In this document: positions 43,812-53,201 of the stretch, in pieces | Layout of the letters: the number at the start of each line of letters is the position of its first letter | How positions within the stretch are numbered: the first letter of the stretch is position 1 | From: an uncultured Paracoccaceae bacterium | GTDB lineage: Bacteria; Pseudomonadota; Alphaproteobacteria; Rhodobacterales; Rhodobacteraceae | DNA length: 64,000 bases | Assembly: GCA_947503175.1 (NCBI GenBank) | Contig: CANNCO010000001.1 | Span: forward strand, 1,054,001-1,118,000 | Direction: 5' to 3' | Translations under genes and position numbers: made by a program | Notes under the pieces: model-generated | Seen by the model: only the letters and a program-made list of their open reading frames with translations | Databases searched by the model: none | What the model was told of the DNA's origin: nothing

Positions 43812-44195
43812 GCGCGGAAGGCCTGTAAGCCGGATTCTGTCCCGGGGGTTGCCCCCCTTGGATGACCATTCCTCTAGGCGCGTCATTGCTGATGCGCTCA
43901 AGCTGCCTACCCGGGGTCCGGGCCGAAGCTGCCCTGCCCCTTGCGGGACGGCGGACCCCCTATTCGGCATTGCTCCCGGCGGGGCTTGCCATGCCGGACC
44001 GGTTGCCCGGCCCGCGGTGGGCTCTTACCCCACCGTTTCACCTTTTCCCCCGGGCGGACCCGGAGGTAGTCTGATCTCTGTGGCGCTTTCCCTCGGGTTG
44101 CCCCGGCCGGGGATTACCCGGCACCGTGTCTTCGTGGAGTCCGGACTTTCCTCTCCCGCCAGTGCTGGCGGCAGCGGCCATCCGGCCTTCCGCGC
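43812..44195 (-). ncRNA. rnpB: RNase P RNA (bacterial type A)
   Basis: Read leftwards, GCGCGGAAGGCC (44184-44195) pairs with GGCCTTCCGCGC at the 3' end (43812-43823) to make helix P1. The universal blocks GAGGAAAGTCCGGACTCCA (about 44131-44150) and ACAGAATCCGGCTTA (about 43825-43840) are present, as is GGTAAGAGCCCACC. The length of about 384 bases is normal for alphaproteobacteria. It is the catalytic RNA that matures tRNA 5' ends. It begins about 10 bases after the stop of the amidase gene on the same strand, so some read-through from that operon is likely. Confidence 0.96.
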
Positions 44196-44205
44196 AAGGG
44201 GGGAG

Positions 44206-44889
44206 TTATGCAGTGAGGGGCTTCACGTCAACGGGAAAGCGTCTGGCGAGGTCCGCGGCAAGCCCCCGGTCGGCCGCATCGGGCGGGCCTGTCCGGCCGG
44301 GACGAAAGCGGTCGCGAAAGGCCTGAACCAGCGCCGCGTCGTCGGCATTTTCAGGATAGCCGAACCGCGTGAGCGAGGCGCGGAAATCTTCGCCGGGATC
44401 ACCCGCATCGGGCCAGAGCGACCGGTCCCCGAGGGCCAGACGGCGCCAGTCGAAGCGCGGACCGGGATCGGTCTTGCGTCCGGGCGCCATATCGGAATGG
44501 CCGATGATCCGGGGCGCGGGGATGGCCCAGCGGTCCATCAGCCCGTCAAGGAGCGCCTCGAGCGAGGTCATCAGCGCGTCGGAAAAGGGCGAAAACCCGT
44601 CATTGTCCAACTCGATCCCGATGGAGTTGGAGTTGATATCCGTGAGCGGCCCCCATGACCCCGCCCCCGCGTGCCAGGCCCGCTGATCCTCGGCGACGAG
44701 GCTGTGGAGCGTGCCGTCACTGGCGATCAGGTAATGGGCCGATACTTCGGTTTCGGGGTCACAGAGCCTGTCGAGCGCGGACTGTGCATCGGCCATCGCC
44801 GTGTAGTGGATGACGATGAGCGAGGGGACCGCACCGTCGCGGCGGGGCCCGAAATTGGGGGATGGGTCGGTCAGGGGCGCGTCGGCCAT
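44206..44889 (-). CDS. N-acetylmuramoyl-L-alanine amidase (AmpD/Amidase_2 type)
   Basis: This 227-residue zinc amidase cuts the lactyl-peptide bond of muropeptides. LIVIHYTAM carries the first zinc histidine, WHAGAGSWG the general region, NSIGIELDNDG the catalytic-glutamate strand, and IIGHSDMAPGRKTDPGPRFDW the second histidine and the KXXPG-type loop. No signal peptide is visible, so a cytoplasmic, AmpD-like recycling role is likely. The start ATG 44889 is preferred over one 17 codons earlier. It follows the lipoprotein gene and ends just before rnpB. Confidence 0.92.
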   Translation of the reverse strand: MADAPLTDPSPNFGPRRDGAVPSLIVIHYTAMADAQSALDRLCDPETEVSAHYLIASDGTLHSLVAEDQRAWHAGAGSWGPLTDINSNSIGIELDNDGFSPFSDALMTSLEALLDGLMDRWAIPAPRIIGHSDMAPGRKTDPGPRFDWRRLALGDRSLWPDAGDPGEDFRASLTRFGYPENADDAALVQAFRDRFRPGRTGPPDAADRGLAADLARRFPVDVKPLTA

Positions 44890-44906
44890 GGCCCGGCCCC
44901 GTTCGC

Positions 44907-45530
44907 CTAGCGCGCCGCGCGGAAGGGCGTCGGATCCCACGAACAGGCGAAGCCGTCGCCGTCCGGATCAAGCCCGCGACGGTCCCGCTCCGGGCCGCCT
45001 GCGGCAAGAAACGCCTCTTGCGCCAGACCGGGTGAGCCGTAGGAGGCACAGTTGCGCTGGGTACGGGCCGCATTCCCGCCCGAGCGCGGATAGACCTGCT
45101 GACCCACGGCGTTGGTGGTCGCCAGCGCGTATTCGACGATATTCGGAATCTCGCCGGAGTAATCCGGCAGCGCCTCGGGCTGAATCACCTTGTAGGCCGC
45201 ACGCTGACGCGCCAGACGTTCGGCATCGCTTTCGATGGTTTCGCGCCCCGACACGGCCTCGAAATCCTGTTCGTCGGAAATGCCGGGGTTGTTGGCACTG
45301 ACCGCCGCGGTCCGTATGGGCGCAGAGCCGGTCGTTTCGCCCGAGATGACCGGGCCGGGCACGATGGAGCCGCCCGCCAGTTCGGCGTCGCGACCTGCGC
45401 GCGCGGCCTGATAGCTGGTATAGTCATCGAACCCCACCCCCTGACTGGCGGAGTTGGGCACGGATGGCCCACAGGCCGCAAGCGCCAGAAGTGCGGTGCC
45501 AAGAAGGGAGCCGGAATACCGTTTCTGCAT
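44907..45530 (-). CDS. Excalibur-like lipoprotein
   Basis: This 207-residue protein has a lipoprotein signal peptide with lipobox LAAC (Cys20). A polar middle follows, then a C-terminal excalibur-like module NCASYGSPGLAQEAFLAAGG ... GLDPDGDGFACSWDPTPFR, with two cysteines and a DPDGDG calcium loop. The block YKVIQPEALPDYSGEIPNIVEYAL is conserved in roseobacters, as I recall. It is probably anchored in the outer membrane or at the periplasmic side. Downstream of gatA and upstream of the amidase, same direction. Function unknown. Confidence 0.8.
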   Translation of the reverse strand: MQKRYSGSLLGTALLALAACGPSVPNSASQGVGFDDYTSYQAARAGRDAELAGGSIVPGPVISGETTGSAPIRTAAVSANNPGISDEQDFEAVSGRETIESDAERLARQRAAYKVIQPEALPDYSGEIPNIVEYALATTNAVGQQVYPRSGGNAARTQRNCASYGSPGLAQEAFLAAGGPERDRRGLDPDGDGFACSWDPTPFRAAR

Positions 45531-45566
45531 TGAATTCGCCCTAGTCTGCCCTGTTTTTACGGGACG

Positions 45567-47054
45567 CTACCACCATTTCACGGGTTTGGAAACAAAGCCC
45601 GCGGCCTGTTCCAGCGCATAGGCGGTGTTGAGAAGATCGCCTTCTTCCCACGGACGGCCGATAAGTTGCAGCGCCAGCGGCAGGCCCTGACGGTCCAGCC
45701 CCGTGGGCACGGCGATGCCGGGGAGGCCCGCAAGGTTCACGGTCACGGTGAAGACGTCGTTGAGATACATCTGCACCGGATCGGCATCGGTCATCTCGCC
45801 CAGCCCGAACGCCGCCGACGGCGTCGCCGGTGTCAGGATCGCATCGATGCCCGTCGCGAAGACATCGTCGAAATCCTTCTTGATCATCGCGCGGACCCGG
45901 CGGGCGCGGTTGTAATAGGCGTCATAGAAGCCTGCGGACAGGACGTAGGTGCCGATCATCACGCGGCGCTTGACCTCGGCCCCGAACCCTTCGGCGCGGG
46001 TTTTCTCGTACATCTCGGTGATGCCGTCGCCCTGAGACAGCTTCGCGCGGTGGCCGTAGCGGACGCCATCGTACCGGGCGAGGTTCGACGAGGCTTCGGC
46101 CGGGGCGATCACATAATAGGCGGGAAGCGCGTATTTCGTGTGCGGCAGCGAGATATCGACGATTTTCGCGCCCGCGTCTTCGAGCATCTGGCGGCCCTCG
46201 GCCCAGAGCGTCTCGATCTCTTCAGGCATGCCGTCCATGCGGTATTCCTTGGGGATGCCGATGGTCTTGCCGCGGATATCGCCCGTCAGCATCGCCTCGA
46301 AATCCGGAACGGGAAGGTCGGCGGAGGTCGAATCCATCGGATCGTGGCCCGCCATGGCGCCCAGCATGATGGCGGCGTCGCGCACATCCTTGGTCATCGG
46401 TCCCGCCTGATCGAGCGAGGACGCGAAGGCCACGATGCCCCAGCGGGACACCCGGCCATAGGTGGGTTTCATGCCGGTGATGCCGACGAAGCCCGCAGGC
46501 TGGCGGATCGAGCCGCCGGTATCGGTGCCGGTCGCGGCAAGGCACAGATCGGCGGCGACCGCGGAGGCGGACCCGCCGGAGGAGCCGCCGGGTGTCAGCG
46601 CCGCGTCGTCATTGCCGCGCCGCCAGGGGTTGACCACATCGCCGTAGCACGAGGTTTCGTTACTGCTCCCCATGGCGAACTCGTCCATGTTGAGCTTGCC
46701 CAGCATGACCGCGCCCTGATCGAAAAGCTGGCGGGTGACGGTGGATTCGTATTCCGGCCTGAAGCCTTCGAGGATACGGCTTGCGGCCTGCGAGGGCACG
46801 CCCTTGGTGCAGAACAGATCCTTGATGCCAAGCGGGATGCCGCACATGGGCGGCGCGTCGCCCTTGGCGATGCGGGCATCGGCGGCCTTGGCCTGTTCGC
46901 GGGCGATCTCGGGCGTGTGGTGGACGAAGGCGTTCAGCGCCCCGGACCCGTCGATCGCGGTCAGGCAGGCCTCGGTCAGGTCGGAAGACGTCACCTCGCC
47001 CTTCGACAGAAGATCGCGGGCGGCACCGATGGTGAGAGCGTTCAGATCGGTCAT
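45567..47054 (-). CDS. gatA: Aspartyl/glutamyl-tRNA amidotransferase subunit A
   Basis: This 495-residue amidase subunit of GatCAB produces ammonia from glutamine for conversion of Glu-tRNA(Gln) and Asp-tRNA(Asn). The Ser-cisSer-Lys catalytic site is visible: [13 protein letters not shown] (Lys), [15 protein letters not shown] (cis-Ser region) and [14 protein letters not shown] (nucleophile). Length and blocks are typical. It overlaps gatC by four bases; gatB is not in the window, so the operon is split. Confidence 0.97.
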   Translation of the reverse strand: MTDLNALTIGAARDLLSKGEVTSSDLTEACLTAIDGSGALNAFVHHTPEIAREQAKAADARIAKGDAPPMCGIPLGIKDLFCTKGVPSQAASRILEGFRPEYESTVTRQLFDQGAVMLGKLNMDEFAMGSSNETSCYGDVVNPWRRGNDDAALTPGGSSGGSASAVAADLCLAATGTDTGGSIRQPAGFVGITGMKPTYGRVSRWGIVAFASSLDQAGPMTKDVRDAAIMLGAMAGHDPMDSTSADLPVPDFEAMLTGDIRGKTIGIPKEYRMDGMPEEIETLWAEGRQMLEDAGAKIVDISLPHTKYALPAYYVIAPAEASSNLARYDGVRYGHRAKLSQGDGITEMYEKTRAEGFGAEVKRRVMIGTYVLSAGFYDAYYNRARRVRAMIKKDFDDVFATGIDAILTPATPSAAFGLGEMTDADPVQMYLNDVFTVTVNLAGLPGIAVPTGLDRQGLPLALQLIGRPWEEGDLLNTAYALEQAAGFVSKPVKWW

Positions 47055-47338
47055 TCCACCACCTTAGGGACGGCAAAGAAGCCTTCGCGCGCATCGGGCG
47101 CGTTCGACAGGATCTTGTCGGGCATGTTGCCGGAGGTCACCACATCCTCACGCCGTTTCAGGCGCTGGGGCGTGACGCTGGTCATCGGCTCGACGCCTTC
47201 GATATCGACCTCGTTCAGTTGTTCGATGAAGATCAGGATGTCGTTGAATTCGCCCGCCAGCGCAGGCAGGTCGTCTTCCTCGACCTTGATGCGGGCAAGC
47301 TTGGCGACGCGGCGCGCCGTTTCGATGTCGATGGACAT
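47051..47338 (-). CDS. gatC: Aspartyl/glutamyl-tRNA amidotransferase subunit C
   Basis: This 95-residue small subunit wraps GatA and Gat[20 protein letters not shown], the helix [22 protein letters not shown] and the central [11 protein letters not shown] are the family pattern. It is coupled to gatA through an ATGA overlap. Confidence 0.96.
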   Translation of the reverse strand: MSIDIETARRVAKLARIKVEEDDLPALAGEFNDILIFIEQLNEVDIEGVEPMTSVTPQRLKRREDVVTSGNMPDKILSNAPDAREGFFAVPKVVE

Positions 47339-47374
47339 GGGGCCTCCGGGGTTCTGTCCGTGCTGCGCACGCGT

Positions 47375-48037
47375 TTAGCGCCCGTCCGCGCGGGCTTCAA
47401 GCACATGCCTGCGATAGACCTCGATCATCCAGCCAAGCATCAGGCCGTTGAGGATGTGCCACCAGAGATGGGTGCCGACAGGGATCGCTTCGCACAGTGT
47501 TTCGTCAAGCGAGCGGAGGGTGAGCGACAGGACAAGGATTGCAGCGCCGATGGCAAGGCCGCGCGCGGTGGCGGAGGCGCGGGTTCGCAGGAAGACGGCA
47601 TAGGCGGCGATCAGCAGCGGGACGGGCCAGTAGGCAGCCGAGATCACGAAGAAGGGCAGCGACTGGAATACCGGGACGAGCGCCGCGGCATAGGGGAAGA
47701 AGGCCAGCGTTCCAAGGGCCGCGCCCCAGACCGGCCAGCCCCAGAAATCGCGGTTCGCTGCATAAAGGTAGGTCAGGATGAAAAGCGCAATGGGGATCAC
47801 ATCGGCCAGCGCCGCCCAGGCGGTGGCAAACGTGTGGAACAGGAACGACCCGATGCCGATGGCGGCAAGCAGGATAACAAGGATCATCGCAAGCGGCATC
47901 CCCTGCCCGCGCACCCGGCGCCACATGATGAAGGCGGCGATCAGGAAGGCCAGATTGGTGATCGCGTTTATGGGCTCGGCCCAGTAGCCCGGCCCCATCC
48001 GTTCGCAATATCCGTCGATCTGGGCTGTCCAGTCCAA
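47375..48037 (-). CDS. Ceramidase-like integral membrane protein
   Basis: This is a 220-residue seven-span membrane protein of the alkaline ceramidase/CREST superfamily. The metal-site motifs SFLFHTFATAWAALAD (conserved Ser, His and Asp) and the C-terminal THLWWHILNG (two histidines) are present. The opening QIDGYCERMGPGYWAEPINAITN is also typical. I choose TTG at 48037 because GGGAGAG stands six bases upstream; an ATG 96 bases earlier would add a polar leader without a ribosome binding site. In bacteria the substrate is not established. It lies between the LytTR regulator and gatC on the same strand. Confidence 0.82.
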   Translation of the reverse strand: MDWTAQIDGYCERMGPGYWAEPINAITNLAFLIAAFIMWRRVRGQGMPLAMILVILLAAIGIGSFLFHTFATAWAALADVIPIALFILTYLYAANRDFWGWPVWGAALGTLAFFPYAAALVPVFQSLPFFVISAAYWPVPLLIAAYAVFLRTRASATARGLAIGAAILVLSLTLRSLDETLCEAIPVGTHLWWHILNGLMLGWMIEVYRRHVLEARADGR

Positions 48038-48142
48038 GCGTTCTCTCCCTGTCAGTTCAGTGGGATGTGGGGTGCCTGTGGCGTTTATGGAAGCTGCGGC
48101 AGATGGTCCGACCGGACAGGCACTGTCAATCACATGCGAAAG

Positions 48143-48922
48143 CTATCCTGCCCGCGATGCGATGGAACTGCGCACCGCCCGCCGGTAGGCGCGCCCGACC
48201 GGCACAAGGGCGCCGTTTGTCAGGACAAGCCTTGGCGAGCCGTCGCGATAGACCATGCGGTCGATATGGTCATGGGCGACCCACCATGACCGGTGCACGC
48301 GCAGGCCCCGTCCGCCCAGGCCGTCTTCGGCCTCTGAAACCGAACTTCGGACCAGCGCCTGACCCGCGACCGTCTGGGCGAGAACATAGTGATCCTGTGC
48401 CTGAAGCAGCACGAGATCGGTGCCAATTTCCGGCGGCAGCTTCGACAGCCAGCCAGCGCCGTCTTCGGGCGGGCGCAGGTCGGGTTCCGTCGCCGCCCGC
48501 GCCTCGACCACCTCATAAAGCAGCGCCACAATCGGAGCGATAACGCAGGTATAGGGCAGAATCGCCCGGAAACCGGCAAGGAAGGTGATCTCGAAGAACA
48601 GCGCGTCGAGCGCGCCAAGAAAGACCGCGACGGGAACACTGGCGGCAAGGCCCCCAAGCGCCGTGGCGGGCCATGGCGTCACCTCCCTGTCTTCGGCCAT
48701 GCCCGCCACCGTCATGGATGTGAAGAAGCCCAGCCAGAAGCTTCCGAGAGTCGCAAGCACCCAGTAAAGTGCGCGGTCGGCAAGGGTCATCGCCCCATAG
48801 GTGCCGAACGGGCCGGTCAGAACGATCAATGCCGTGACACCCGCGAAGACAAGCCAGAAGCGCGGGCGGCGGATCAGGCCCCGCGCCTCGGCCAGCGTGA
48901 AGGCAAACGGCGTGTCGTTCAC
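48143..48922 (-). CDS. Membrane-anchored LytTR DNA-binding regulator
   Basis: This 259-residue protein has four hydrophobic segments in residues about 22-140 and a C-terminal LytTR domain at about 160-255: LVLLQAQDHYVLAQTVAGQA, GLRVHRSWWVAHDHIDRM, then PVGRAYRRAVR. It represents a one-component regulator that would sense a membrane or envelope signal directly. Single gene, possibly co-transcribed with the ceramidase-like gene 105 bases downstream. The start ATG 48922 gives a polar N-terminus (NDTPFAFTLAEARGLIR) before the first span. Confidence 0.87.
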   Translation of the reverse strand: MNDTPFAFTLAEARGLIRRPRFWLVFAGVTALIVLTGPFGTYGAMTLADRALYWVLATLGSFWLGFFTSMTVAGMAEDREVTPWPATALGGLAASVPVAVFLGALDALFFEITFLAGFRAILPYTCVIAPIVALLYEVVEARAATEPDLRPPEDGAGWLSKLPPEIGTDLVLLQAQDHYVLAQTVAGQALVRSSVSEAEDGLGGRGLRVHRSWWVAHDHIDRMVYRDGSPRLVLTNGALVPVGRAYRRAVRSSIASRAG

Positions 48923-49020
48923 GAAATTTCACCTGTCATTGACGACTCGCCGCTTTCGGAGGGGGCGGCCAGATCATACCCACCCCGTCGAAATCGTCAA
49001 AAGCAGGATGAACAAGATCG

Positions 49021-50232
49021 ATGAGCGCGAAACGTCTGATAGGTCGCATTGGCCTCGTTGTTTTTCTGGTGGTCGTCATCGCCGGTATCGGCGGCGCCGT
49101 CTGGCTGCGAAACTCGCCCTACTGGGCCGGGATCACGCTGTTCAGCGAAGCGAACCGGGTCGAGAATTTCCGGGCGATGGACGAGGTCTTTCCCTATCGG
49201 GAGGTGGCCGCGGGCGGACCGGTCTGGGCATTCGACGAGGCGCCCGAAGCCCTGCCCGAGACCTATACCCATGGGGGCGAGGTTCGCCGGATCGACCGGT
49301 TTCTGGACGAAACCGCCACGACCGGGCTGATCGTCATCCGCGATGGCGCGATCACCCATGAGGACTATCGTCTGGGTGCCGACGAGACGTCGCGTTTCAC
49401 GTCATGGTCCGTGGCCAAGTCGGTTCTGTCGGCGCTGATCGGCATTGCGGTGGCGGACGGCGATATCGAAAGCATCGACGATCCGCTGGACCGCTATGTG
49501 CCGGCGCTTCAGGGCTCGGGCTATGCCGGGGTCACCGTCGAACAGGCGCTCACCATGTCGTCGGGCGTCCTCTTCGACGAGGATTACAACGACCCGATGT
49601 CGGATGTGAACCAGTTGTTCATGACGCTGGCCACCGGCTTGCCGATGGAAGAGGCGCTTGCGGATCTGGAGCGCGAGCGCGCGCCGGGCACCTATAACAA
49701 CTATATCAGTTCCGACAGTATCGCCCTTGGTCTCGTGCTTGAGGCCGCCACGGGGGTGCCGCTCGAAACCTATCTGGAAACCCGCCTGTGGGGGCCGATG
49801 GGGGCGGAGGCCGGGGCCTTCTGGAACACCGGACGCGAGGGGCTGGTCCTGCCCTTCTGCTGCCTGAACGCGACCTTGCGCGATTACGCGCGCTTCGGCC
49901 GCCTGTTCCTTGAAGGCGGCGCGCGGGACGGGGTGCAGATCGTACCGCGCGACTGGGTTGCCGCCTCGACCGTACCCACCGCCCCGCATCTGGAACCCGG
50001 CGACAACCCCGCCTCTTTCTGGACCTTCGGCTATGGCTATCACTGGTGGATTCCAGAAGACCCGCAGGACGAGTTCCTCGCCATCGGAATCTGGGGGCAG
50101 TACATCTATGTCGACCGGGCGCGCGACGTGGTGATCGTGAAGACCAGCGCCGATTACGACTTTGATATCCGCGACCATGAAAGTGTTGCGGTGTTCCGGG
50201 CGATTGCCCGCGCGGGAGAGCCGGAAAGCTGA
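49021..50232 (+). CDS. Serine hydrolase of the beta-lactamase/NylB-esterase family
   Basis: This 403-residue protein has an N-terminal hydrophobic segment (residues 7-28) that acts as anchor or uncleaved signal. The catalytic SXXK is SVAK in FTSWSVAKSVLSALIG and the second motif YXN/S appears as YISS in TYNNYISSDSIALG, as in class C-type esterases and 6-aminohexanoate hydrolases. WGQYIYVDRARDVVIVK is the third-strand region. GLIVIRDGAITHEDY is the usual start of the domain. It may be an esterase, amidase or peptidase; true beta-lactamase activity is unlikely. Divergent from the LytTR gene. Confidence 0.87.
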   Translation: MSAKRLIGRIGLVVFLVVVIAGIGGAVWLRNSPYWAGITLFSEANRVENFRAMDEVFPYREVAAGGPVWAFDEAPEALPETYTHGGEVRRIDRFLDETATTGLIVIRDGAITHEDYRLGADETSRFTSWSVAKSVLSALIGIAVADGDIESIDDPLDRYVPALQGSGYAGVTVEQALTMSSGVLFDEDYNDPMSDVNQLFMTLATGLPMEEALADLERERAPGTYNNYISSDSIALGLVLEAATGVPLETYLETRLWGPMGAEAGAFWNTGREGLVLPFCCLNATLRDYARFGRLFLEGGARDGVQIVPRDWVAASTVPTAPHLEPGDNPASFWTFGYGYHWWIPEDPQDEFLAIGIWGQYIYVDRARDVVIVKTSADYDFDIRDHESVAVFRAIARAGEPES

Positions 50233-50357
50233 GCGACCTATTCCAGAGGGCACAGGACATCGCGACCGACGGCACTGACATATCTCAATGCCCGTCCCGG
50301 AAGACCCGTTTAACTCGGGGGCTAAAAACGTCGGTTGATCTGGTTGGAGACAGGACC

Positions 50358-50765
50358 TTGTACAAGAATATCCTCATTCCCGTGGTGTTTGACGACGAGT
50401 ACGATACCGAAGCGTCCTATCAGGTGGCGCGCGCGTTGGCGGATGAGGATGCGAAAGTCACCATCACCCATGTGCTCGAAGCGGTTCCCAACTACATCAG
50501 GGCCGAAATTCCCGGCGAACGGCTGGAGGCGACCCGCAAGGATGTCGAAAAGGCGCTGGAGGCGTCGGCCACTGCCTATCCGGGCGCGGTGACGGAACTG
50601 ACAACCGGCCATCCGGGACGGGCAATCGTCAGCTATGCGGAAGGGCATGACATCGACTGTATCGTCCTGGCGTCGCACAGGCCGGGGCTTGAGGATTACT
50701 TCCTTGGATCTACCGCGTCCCGTGTAGTCCGCCATGCCAAGTGCGCGGTTCATGTTCTGCGCTAG
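50358..50765 (+). CDS. Universal stress protein (short, single domain)
   Basis: This 135-residue Usp has YKNILIPVVFDDEYDTEASY as first strand and loop, and ASHRPGLEDYFLGSTASRVVRHAKCAVHVL as ATP-binding end with the G-2x-G-type pattern (here RPGLEDYFLGSTAS). The start is TTG at 50358 with GGAGACAGGA upstream. It is not closely similar to the 34225-34746 Usp, which has a long insertion. Single gene. Confidence 0.9.
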   Translation: MYKNILIPVVFDDEYDTEASYQVARALADEDAKVTITHVLEAVPNYIRAEIPGERLEATRKDVEKALEASATAYPGAVTELTTGHPGRAIVSYAEGHDIDCIVLASHRPGLEDYFLGSTASRVVRHAKCAVHVLR

Positions 50766-50949
50766 AAGCGCGATGACGGCGAAACCATTGGTCGTGCCGC
50801 TGCCTGACCGCTAGCGGCAAAAGCCGCATCGCCGCGGGTGCCGGACAGATATGCCGCGCTTTCATGGAACTTTTACCAAACCGTTATCCCCCGGTCATAT
50901 GCGCCGGTCTATGTCGCCCCGTTTATCAACATTCGGGGGACAGGCACTT

Positions 50950-53097
50950 ATGTCATTCAAACTCGCCGGCATGACTTCGGCACTTGCGATCACCGCGACG
51001 GCGGCGGCCGCGGACATGAACTTTAACCGGATCAGAAGTTTTGCGACTATCGGGAACAATGCCGATCCGACTGCGGAATCCTCGGCCGAGATCATCAGCG
51101 CCTCGGGCGATGGTATGGTCCTGGCCTATTCCGACAGCCCGCTGGGCGTCGTGGGCTTCATCGACATCACCGATCCGCGGGCACCGACGGCAAAGGGAAG
51201 CGTCGATGTGGGCGGCGAACCCACTGCGGTGTCGATCGTGGGCACGACGGCACTCGTGGGTGTGAACACGTCAGAGAGCTATACCGAACCGTCGGGCCTG
51301 TTGAAGGCGTTTGATATCAATACGATGGCCGAACGTGCCGCCTGCGACCTTGGCGGCCAGCCGGACAGCACGGCAACCGCGCCCGACGGCAGCTTTGTCG
51401 CCGTCGCGATTGAAAACGAGCGGGACGAGGATGCGGGCGACGGACGGACCGGACAGATGCCGGGCGGCTACCTCGTGGCGCTCGATCTTACCGATGGTGT
51501 GCCCGCCTGTGACAGCATGGTGCGGATCGACGTGACCGGTCTGGCCGACGTATCCCCCGAAGACCCGGAGCCGGAGTTCGTCGACGTCAACGCAATGGGC
51601 GAGATCGTCGTGACCCTGCAGGAAAACAACCACATCGTCGTGGCGTCGAAAACGGGTGAGATCCTCAGCCATTTCCCGGCCGGGTCGGTCGATCTGGACC
51701 AGATCGACGCCACCGACGAGCGTGGCGCGCTGATCTTTACCGAAAGCCAGACCCGTCTGCGCGAACCGGACGGCGTGCAGTGGATCGACGACATGCATTT
51801 CGCCATCGCCAACGAGGGCGACATGGATGGCGGTGCGCGCGGCTGGACGATCTTCCACAAGGACGGCACGGAAATCTATGAATCGGGCAACAGCTTTGAA
51901 CATGCGATCATTCAGGCCGGGCACTATCCCGACAAACGCTCGGACGCGAAGGGTGCCGAGCCGGAGGGGATGGAATTCGCGCGGTTCGGCGACACGCCTT
52001 ACGCGTTCATTCTGGCCGAGCGCGCCTCTGCCGTGGGTGTCTATGACGTGAGCGACCCGGCGGCCCCGGTGCTGCGTCAGATCCTGCCATCGGGGATTGC
52101 GCCGGAAGGTGCGGTTGCGATCCCGTCGCGGAACCTCTTCGTGACGGCGAATGAGGCGGACCTGATCGAGGATGGCGGCGTGCGCAGCCATGTCATGATC
52201 TTCGAATATCAGGACGCGCCTGCCGCCTATCCTCACCTGACATCCGCCGGTGCGGACCGGCTGATCGGCTGGGGTGCGATTTCCGGCATGGTCGCCGGGG
52301 ACGACGGGATCGTCTATGCGGTGAATGACAGCTTCTATGGCTATCAGCCGACGATTTTTACCATCGACACCACCGTATCGCCCGCGCAGATCACCGATGC
52401 ACTGCCGGTGACGCGGGCCGGGTATCCTGCTCAGAAGCTGGACCTTGAAGGGATCACGCTGGATGGCGAAGGCGGGTTCTGGGTGGCGTCCGAGGGGCGC
52501 ACGGGCCGGCTTGTTCCCCACGCGATCTATCACGTGAACGCGGATGGCGGGATCGAGCGCGAGATCGGCCTGCCTGCCGAATTGTTGGCGGTTGAGCGGC
52601 GGTTCGGGTTCGAAGGGATCACCCGTGTGGGCAATACGCTGTGGATGGCGGTGCAGCGCGAATGGGCCGACGATCCTGCCGATCACGTAAAGCTGGTGGC
52701 CTATGACCTTGAGACCGGGGAATGGGGCGCGGTGCATTACCCCAAGGCGTCTGCGGATAAGGGCTGGGTCGGCCTGTCCGAAATCGTTGCCCATGGCGAC
52801 CATGTCTATGTCATCGAACGGGACAATCGGATCGGGGCGGATGCCGCCGTGAAGAAGATCTATCGCGTCCCGGCAGATCAGATGGTGGCCGCACCTTTGG
52901 GCGAGACCCTGCCCGTCGTCACCAAGGAAGAGGTGCGCGATCTGATCCCCGATCTTGCTGCGCAAGGCGGCTATATAGTGGACAAGGTCGAGGGTCTGGC
53001 GATCTTCCCCGACGGGTCCGCATGGGCCAGCACCGATAATGACGGCGTCGATGACAGCGCTGGCGAGACGTTCTTTTGGTCGCTCGGCCAGTTCTGA
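50950..53097 (+). CDS. Exported beta-propeller with esterase-like phytase domain
   Basis: This 715-residue secreted protein has a signal peptide (MSFKLAGMTSALAITATAAAA). Residues about 25-420 form repeated beta-propeller blades (VLAYSDSPLGVVGFIDITDP, FILAERASAVGVYDVSDPAAP), as in choice-of-anchor I proteins. Residues about 450-715 match the phytase-like esterase domain (KLDLEGITLDGEGGFWVASE, GFEGITRVGNTLWMAVQRE, VEGLAIFPDGSAWASTDNDG). It probably hydrolyses phosphate or carboxylic esters outside the cell. ATG 50950 starts the signal peptide. A degenerate PHO-box-like pair CTTTCAT/CTTTTAC lies about 75-90 bases upstream. Confidence 0.87.
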   Translation: MSFKLAGMTSALAITATAAAADMNFNRIRSFATIGNNADPTAESSAEIISASGDGMVLAYSDSPLGVVGFIDITDPRAPTAKGSVDVGGEPTAVSIVGTTALVGVNTSESYTEPSGLLKAFDINTMAERAACDLGGQPDSTATAPDGSFVAVAIENERDEDAGDGRTGQMPGGYLVALDLTDGVPACDSMVRIDVTGLADVSPEDPEPEFVDVNAMGEIVVTLQENNHIVVASKTGEILSHFPAGSVDLDQIDATDERGALIFTESQTRLREPDGVQWIDDMHFAIANEGDMDGGARGWTIFHKDGTEIYESGNSFEHAIIQAGHYPDKRSDAKGAEPEGMEFARFGDTPYAFILAERASAVGVYDVSDPAAPVLRQILPSGIAPEGAVAIPSRNLFVTANEADLIEDGGVRSHVMIFEYQDAPAAYPHLTSAGADRLIGWGAISGMVAGDDGIVYAVNDSFYGYQPTIFTIDTTVSPAQITDALPVTRAGYPAQKLDLEGITLDGEGGFWVASEGRTGRLVPHAIYHVNADGGIEREIGLPAELLAVERRFGFEGITRVGNTLWMAVQREWADDPADHVKLVAYDLETGEWGAVHYPKASADKGWVGLSEIVAHGDHVYVIERDNRIGADAAVKKIYRVPADQMVAAPLGETLPVVTKEEVRDLIPDLAAQGGYIVDKVEGLAIFPDGSAWASTDNDGVDDSAGETFFWSLGQF

Positions 53098-53201
53098 TCC
53101 GGTGACCCCGGGCGATGCGCGGGTGATCCCCGCGCATCGCGAACCTTGTGTGCCCTGCCCCCGAAAGTGATAGGCTCGGGACGACAAACAGGGAGGCATC
53201 C

